From Helichrysum umbraculigerum (lineage: Eukaryota > Streptophyta > Magnoliopsida > Asterales > Asteraceae): a stretch of DNA of 64,000 bases. Below the pieces are notes generated by a model. That model was not told where the DNA came from. It worked only from the letters and a program-made list of their open reading frames with translations, and made no database searches. The position numbers were made by a program, and so were the translations under genes. Location: the NCBI GenBank assembly GCA_949592205.1, contig CATIUR010000003.1:151713259-151777258 (forward strand). Reading direction: 5' to 3'. Below, piece after piece: positions 59,462 through 64,000 of the stretch (the stretch's first letter is position 1; every line of letters begins with the position of its first letter).

Positions 59462-59957
59462 GGCAGGGTGCAAGGTATGTCGTAAACACAGGAAATTTGA
59501 AAGGGAAAAGAAAATACGAACCTCAATCGACGGCGGACGAAGGAAATAGCGTGGAAATTTTTACTCAAAGAGGAAACAAAATCTTTGATAAAAGTAGAAT
59601 GAAAAAAGAACGATGAAAAATGATAGTTATACACCGGGCAAACGAATCGGGTCGCTTTCGGGTTTTTTAATCCACGCCCTACACGTGTCATGGGCATCCA
59701 CTATTTTCAAATTTGAAATGATCACCGACACCCACACGCTCCACGCGCTCCACGCGCCATAACCGCCATCGAGAAAACCGCTTGACACGACGTAACATTA
59801 ATGACTGCTCAGTTCCACTACCAACTTTTCAACTATCCTGGTACATAGCCGCGGCGCTACAACTGCTAAAAGCTAAACGCGGTGGACGCGGAGCAAAAAT
59901 TTAGAGTTCGAACCTCCAACGCACTCTGCGTTGCAGCATCGAACTGGGGGGACTTAA
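59462..59957. other. Region upstream of the antisense ORF, with polypurine tract
   Basis: On the minus strand this would be the promoter and leader of the antisense ORF. The sense-strand polypurine tract CTGGGGGGACTTAA (59944-59957) abuts the 3' LTR. No other gene. Confidence 0.5.
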
Positions 59958-60488
59958 TGGTGTAACCACCTCTCAACATCGACATTGCTCCACCCCGTCC
60001 CGACGGGACGGGACACGTTCCCATAATTCCCGAACCGCCCCACCACAGTGGAGCGGTACCAACCAGAAACATTCCCTGACATAACGTGTCAGGGACCAGA
60101 GCTGGTCGGGATCGTACAAATAAGTCAGCGTACATCAATCGTGTCTCATTGGCTGAGAGGTAAAGACAAATGTGACACACGCTCCTTCAAGATCATTCTA
60201 TGGATTGGGCTTCACCGTTTAGGCGGGAAACCTCAAATGGGCCGGGCCAGGCCCATACGTCGCAACGGTCCACTCATCCTCACATATTATATATAAGCCA
60301 TACTTAGAACCTTTTGGCCATATATTCACATACATACTCACTTCCATAAACCCTAAACCCTGGTTTACTCTACCACCTTGAATCTTCCTTGAGATTTAAG
60401 GTTATTTACAGCAATTGGAGTGTAGATTTAACTCGGTACATCACCCCACTCACACATTCATGCACTCGAGTAAACTTATGCTCGATCA
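59958..60488 (+). repeat. 3' LTR of the Tat element
   Basis: 531 bp, one difference from the 5' LTR by eye. Its TATA box (about 60288) points at the CBSX gene, whose ATG is 340 bp beyond the LTR end. Confidence 0.92.
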
Positions 60489-61034
60489 ATTATAATAATT
60501 ATATATTCAGATTTCAGATGTTACATCTTATTATTCAGAACTGGTTCTCAGAGTTCAGCATTAAGTAATCAGATAAAACAAAAGACCTCAAAATGTATTA
60601 TCCTAATAGAAAAGTCAATTTTTAAAAAGTCAAATTTGGGATTGAATGACATAAATTCGGTTTGAATTACCACCGACCCAATTATTTCACTTTCGCTAGG
60701 TGTACGTGTACGCCTTCTTCACGATTCTCCGTTCAAACATACACAAAATGTGACCTTCTTCCTCATAAATATACATACACACATACGCACGCAACTTCCT
60801 TATAGTTTACCGTTTCTGAATTTCAAAATGAACTCGATCATGTTACCGGCAACCTGTATTTCCGGTAATGTTTCCGCCACACAATATCGTCGGGTACCGT
60901 CTACATCTTCACACACTAGTGTTTCTCTCCGGCCAACTATTTCCTTACTACGCTTCTCCGATTGCGATCATAACCGTTTGCCAGCTGTTCATTCCGTCGC
61001 TGCTGATACTACTAATTCCACAGCTGTAAGAAAT
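60489..61034 (+). repeat. Duplicated CBSX promoter plus exon 1, copy 2
   Basis: Copy of 49454-49999. This one continues into the gene's intron 1 and is the functional arrangement, but its upstream sequence beyond 340 bp is now the LTR. Confidence 0.95.
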
Positions 61035-63940
61035 CAATTTTTTATCATGATTTTTTTGTTACTGATTCTATATATTTTATTTTAGTTTTCTATATGTATA
61101 ATTGTGTTGCTTTGACATCGCGATCAGCTTTACCTTTTCAGATCTGATACACAAATGAAAGGTATACGTGTAGCTTTTATTAAATTTTTAAGGTAGATGA
61201 TCACATAGGTTATTTAGACTTTTCGAGAGCAATTCTTATGAATTATAATTATGTTACCATTTAATTTAAGTGTTTATGTTGGTGTGCATAGTAGTGAAAG
61301 TTAAGTAATCAGAACGTATGTGTTGAAAGCTTATTATATTATGGTTGTAAGTTCAAAAGGATAGCGTAAATTGAAGTGGATTTGATACGATATATGATAT
61401 TGTTCTTGAAAGATGAGAAATGTTGAATGACATAAATTCAGAGTTATTGACCTTGTGAGTCGACTAGAAGAGTAGTTATAAGTGGCTAGTAAGAGAGTTG
61501 GTTTGTATTTGTATGATGCTATCCTTAAAATATTGATATTAGAATACTATGGGTATGTTTGGTAACGTAGCTTACGAGAGCTTATTGGAGCTTAAGCTTA
61601 TTTTTTTCACAAGCTTTGTTTGGTGGAAAAAAATTTGGTAGCTTATTGAAAAAATAAGCTCCGGAAAAAAAAAGCTAATGGAAGTAGCTTATAAAAATAA
61701 GCTACAAGCTTATTAAAGTAGAAATTACATATATACCCCTTATATCATTATTTATCATATATTTTTTGTCCTTTTATGTCAATTTACATCAATAAGCTCC
61801 GGCTAGTTTTACCAAACACTTGTAAACACATAAGCTCCAGCTTCTAACTTATAATATAAGCTCCAGCTACTAGCTCTAACTATAAGCTTCAGCTCCATCT
61901 CCAAGCTAGTTTTGCCAAACAACCCTATATATATATGATGTCAAGAGAATAAAAAAGAGATGAGTAAGATAGGATAGAATTCTGTGGAGATTTATTTATT
62001 ATGGAAGAATAAATTAAAATGATTCTCTTAAGTGGGCTGTACTCCATAGCTCCCGTTGTAACTTTTAAAATAGCCCGAATTCCATGTATGTTCCACCAGA
62101 TAAAATGTTGGTTGCCTCTCTGTGATTGCGCATTTGGCTGAGTTAGGTCTAGTCCTCAATGGCTTTGATATGATTATTACTTCTTTGCCTAATATTTGAA
62201 CACTTCATATCTGGTAACATTTATTTTACCGAGTTCAAGTAAGAGGTAGATTTTAGCCGCTATTCTGCTTTTCCGCAACAAAGTGCTTGTTTTGAGCATG
62301 GTGCCTCAAAAGACTAAGAACTTCCAGCTTGTGTACAGAGGGACAACATCGACAAATGAAGGTTTCCATAGACATCAGTAATATGTTTGCATGTGTTTAT
62401 TGAGGATTACTATAGTCTAAGATAGATTGAAATCATAATCGTTTTCGAGCATGTTTAGGCAATTTCAGGAGTTAACTTGTTGTACACGTCCCTTTCTGTC
62501 AATCTGTACCTGATTTGGTATGTGCATTTGCAGCCAAATGATGGTATATACACAGTTGCTGAGTTTATGACAACAAAAGCGGACTTACTTGTGGTAGAAC
62601 CATCAACACCGGTTGACAAGGGTATGTATGAGTTTTGCAGTTTTGCTATGGTATATTAAGGGATCATATATCACAACTCATTTCTATGCCATGTATCAAC
62701 AGCATTAGAGATTCTTGTAGAGAAAAGAATTACGGGCTTTCCAGTGGTTGATGCTGATTGGAATTTGGTATATTCTTCCCTTGGCCGAGTTATACTAATG
62801 TAGCTTGATTTAGAACAATAGGGTTGGTAGTGTAATAAATTATTCTCTATTATATGCATTCATTGTACTATTAAACAGTTTCTCAGTATAGTTTCTTTGT
62901 AAATGTATCCAGGTTGGTGTTGTTTCAGATTATGACTTGTTAGCACTTGATTCGATTTCAGGTACCATATTTATGTTCCTTGAACCTTTGAACTTGTTGG
63001 AATGTACTTCTGACAATTATAATAACTTATTGCTAGTTTTCTGGTGCATTCAGTCTTTGATATCATAACCGGGAAGTCGTACATATCATGATTACGTTGA
63101 CCATGTTGCTCGGTTGTGACAGACATCATTCTTTTTTCTTCTTTTTTTTTTTTTCCTTTTCCCGTCTTTATCTTTTTTACGACCACAGATAATAAGCCTA
63201 TCAAGTTAAGAAGTACTATGAGGAAACTGTAAAATCTAAGTTAAGAAACATTTGTCCAAATTTTCTATCATTATGTAAACATAAGTACAAAAGTAGTATA
63301 TAATCCACTCTTTGAGAGAAAGTGAGTTCAAATTATCAAGCGCTCATATTTGTGAAATCTTTCATCAACTGTAAATGGAATATGTGATCAATTTCTTCCA
63401 GAGTCAAAGTATGTGATTCGTAGATCTTGTTCATACACATGAAATCATGCACTTTTTGCAGTTCATGAAGCTTTTATATTCTAGATTATTTGTTCTTTTT
63501 CTTTTTCTCATGGTTTGATGATGGGTTATACTACTCTCTTGTTGGTTTTCAGGTGGTAATCAAGGTGACACAGCTTTGTTTCCTGATGTTAATAGTTCTT
63601 GGAAAGTATGTCAAAAATCTCCTCTTAAAAAGATTATTGCATGTTTTGATATATTAATCCACGTGTAGAGAATGCATAGCGCAATACTTGTTCATCATTA
63701 AAATTATGTATTTGTTTATCTTGAACTTGTCTCCAGAATATGTTGTCACCTACAAGTATATGTTAGATTAGATATCAGTCAATCCTTTGAGTTATCACTC
63801 ATCTACTTTTACCTCATACTGCAGACCTTCAATGAGATACAGAAACTACTTGGTAAAACTGATGGGAAAGTTGTGGGGGATTTGATGACACCTGCTCCTC
63901 TTGTTGTTCATGAAACCACTAACCTTGAGGAAGCTGTAAG
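60828..63940 (+). CDS. CBSX1/CBSX2: CBS-domain protein, plastid targeted (CBSX1/CBSX2 type), 5' part
   Basis: Exons: 60828-61025, 62534-62621, 62703-62767, 62913-62961, 63553-63605, 63825-63940, all GT-AG with consistent phase; the gene continues past the window. Exon 1 is a Ser/Thr-rich chloroplast transit peptide. The mature part starts PNDGIYTVAEFMTTKADLLV and carries the first CBS domain (ALEILVEKRITGFPVVDADW, VGVVSDYDLLALDSISG), the insert LFPDVNSSWKTFNEIQKLLG and the start of the second (VVGDLMTPAPLVVHETTN). CBSX1/2 are small plastid proteins that bind adenosine nucleotides and activate thioredoxins. Nothing in the visible exons is broken. Intron 1 (1.5 kb) contains a 375-bp MITE. I cannot tell CBSX1 from CBSX2 here. 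Confidence 0.92.
61551..61925. mobile_element. MITE in CBSX intron 1, 375 bp
   Basis: The ends GGGTATGTTTGGTAACGTAGC and AGTTTTGCCAAACAACCC are imperfect inverted repeats, and the interior is packed with AGCTTAT/ATAAGCT motifs. TAT flanks both ends, so a 3-bp duplication is possible. GGGT(A/T)TGTTTGG ends are common among plant MITEs; the superfamily is uncertain (hAT or Harbinger). Confidence 0.7.
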
Positions 63941-64000
63941 GTATTGAAGCCGCTAACCCTGAGGAGGCTAATTATACACATATATAAAGCTGGGTATGTT

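Larger units (their letters stand above)
50003..60488 (+). mobile_element. Tat-lineage Ty3/gypsy element with antisense ORF, 10.5 kb
   Basis: It has LTRs of 531 bp (50003-50533, 59958-60488) that differ at one base seen by eye (ACATCCATC/ACATCAATC), a primer site TGGCGCCGTCCG resembling tRNA-Asp-type sites of plant Tat/Athila elements, and a G-rich polypurine tract (about 59944-59954). The coding order Gag, PR, RT, RNase H, second (archaeal-type) RNase H, integrase, plus a spliced ORF on the opposite strand between integrase and the 3' LTR, is characteristic of the Tat lineage. Very recent. A clean 5-bp target duplication is not present: the left flank is ATTAA and the right ATTAT, and the flanks are a 546-bp duplication. 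Confidence 0.93.

Overview
The window is nuclear DNA from a flowering plant, most likely a eudicot. It has AT-rich spacers, GT-AG introns, LTR retrotransposons primed by initiator tRNA-Met, Stowaway, hAT, Harbinger and Mutator elements and Helitrons, and two conserved plant genes. An asterid or Asteraceae-like source is possible, but nothing here fixes the species.

Host genes are few. (1) At 22251-28215 (+) there is a complete nine-exon gene for a RING-CH (MARCH/Doa10-type) membrane E3 ubiquitin ligase, the SUD1/CER9 orthologue, 1076 aa with every splice phase consistent. (2) At 60828-63940 and beyond (+) there is the 5' part of a plastid-targeted CBS-domain protein gene (CBSX1/CBSX2 type), which runs off the right edge. 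(3) At about 549-1314 (-) there is a broken hypersensitive-induced reaction (HIR, prohibitin-domain) gene with a nonsense codon in its second exon.

The rest is mostly mobile DNA, much of it nested. 2326-7635: complete Reina-type Ty3/gypsy chromovirus (-), 5-bp target duplication AATAT, one nonsense codon inside the integrase zinc finger. 8756-18747: a 250-bp Stowaway MITE split by a 6.0-kb Helitron (8785-14817) carrying gene fragments (helicase remnant, IQD-type calmodulin-binding fragment, unidentified exons) and by a 3.7-kb hAT-like element (14881-18581, target duplication AATGAGAT) carrying a small spliced ORF. 18750-21480: a short Helitron, tRNA-like (SINE) traces and a 467-bp direct duplication. 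28600-34764: MITEs, a fold-back element with telomere-like repeats at its palindrome centre and a solo LTR inside, and a Harbinger element with only the Myb-like ORF1. 35324-46616: a second fold-back element interrupted by a MITE, itself interrupted by a 290-bp hAT MITE and a 9.7-kb Tekay-like gypsy element; its centre holds nine 14-bp palindromes at an exact 22-bp spacing. 47215-48994: a Mutator-type element with long terminal inverted repeats and a 9-bp target duplication. 50003-60488: a young Tat-lineage gypsy element with two RNase H domains and a spliced antisense ORF.

The Tat element lies between two copies of a 546-bp segment holding the promoter and first exon of the CBSX gene, so one exon 1 (49793-49990) is stranded upstream of the transposon and the other (60828-61025) heads the gene. 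I found no prokaryote-like system, CRISPR array or clearly new protein machine. The most unusual structures are the 22-bp palindrome array, the fold-back family with exchangeable centres, the exon duplication around the Tat element, and the Helitron and hAT cargo.
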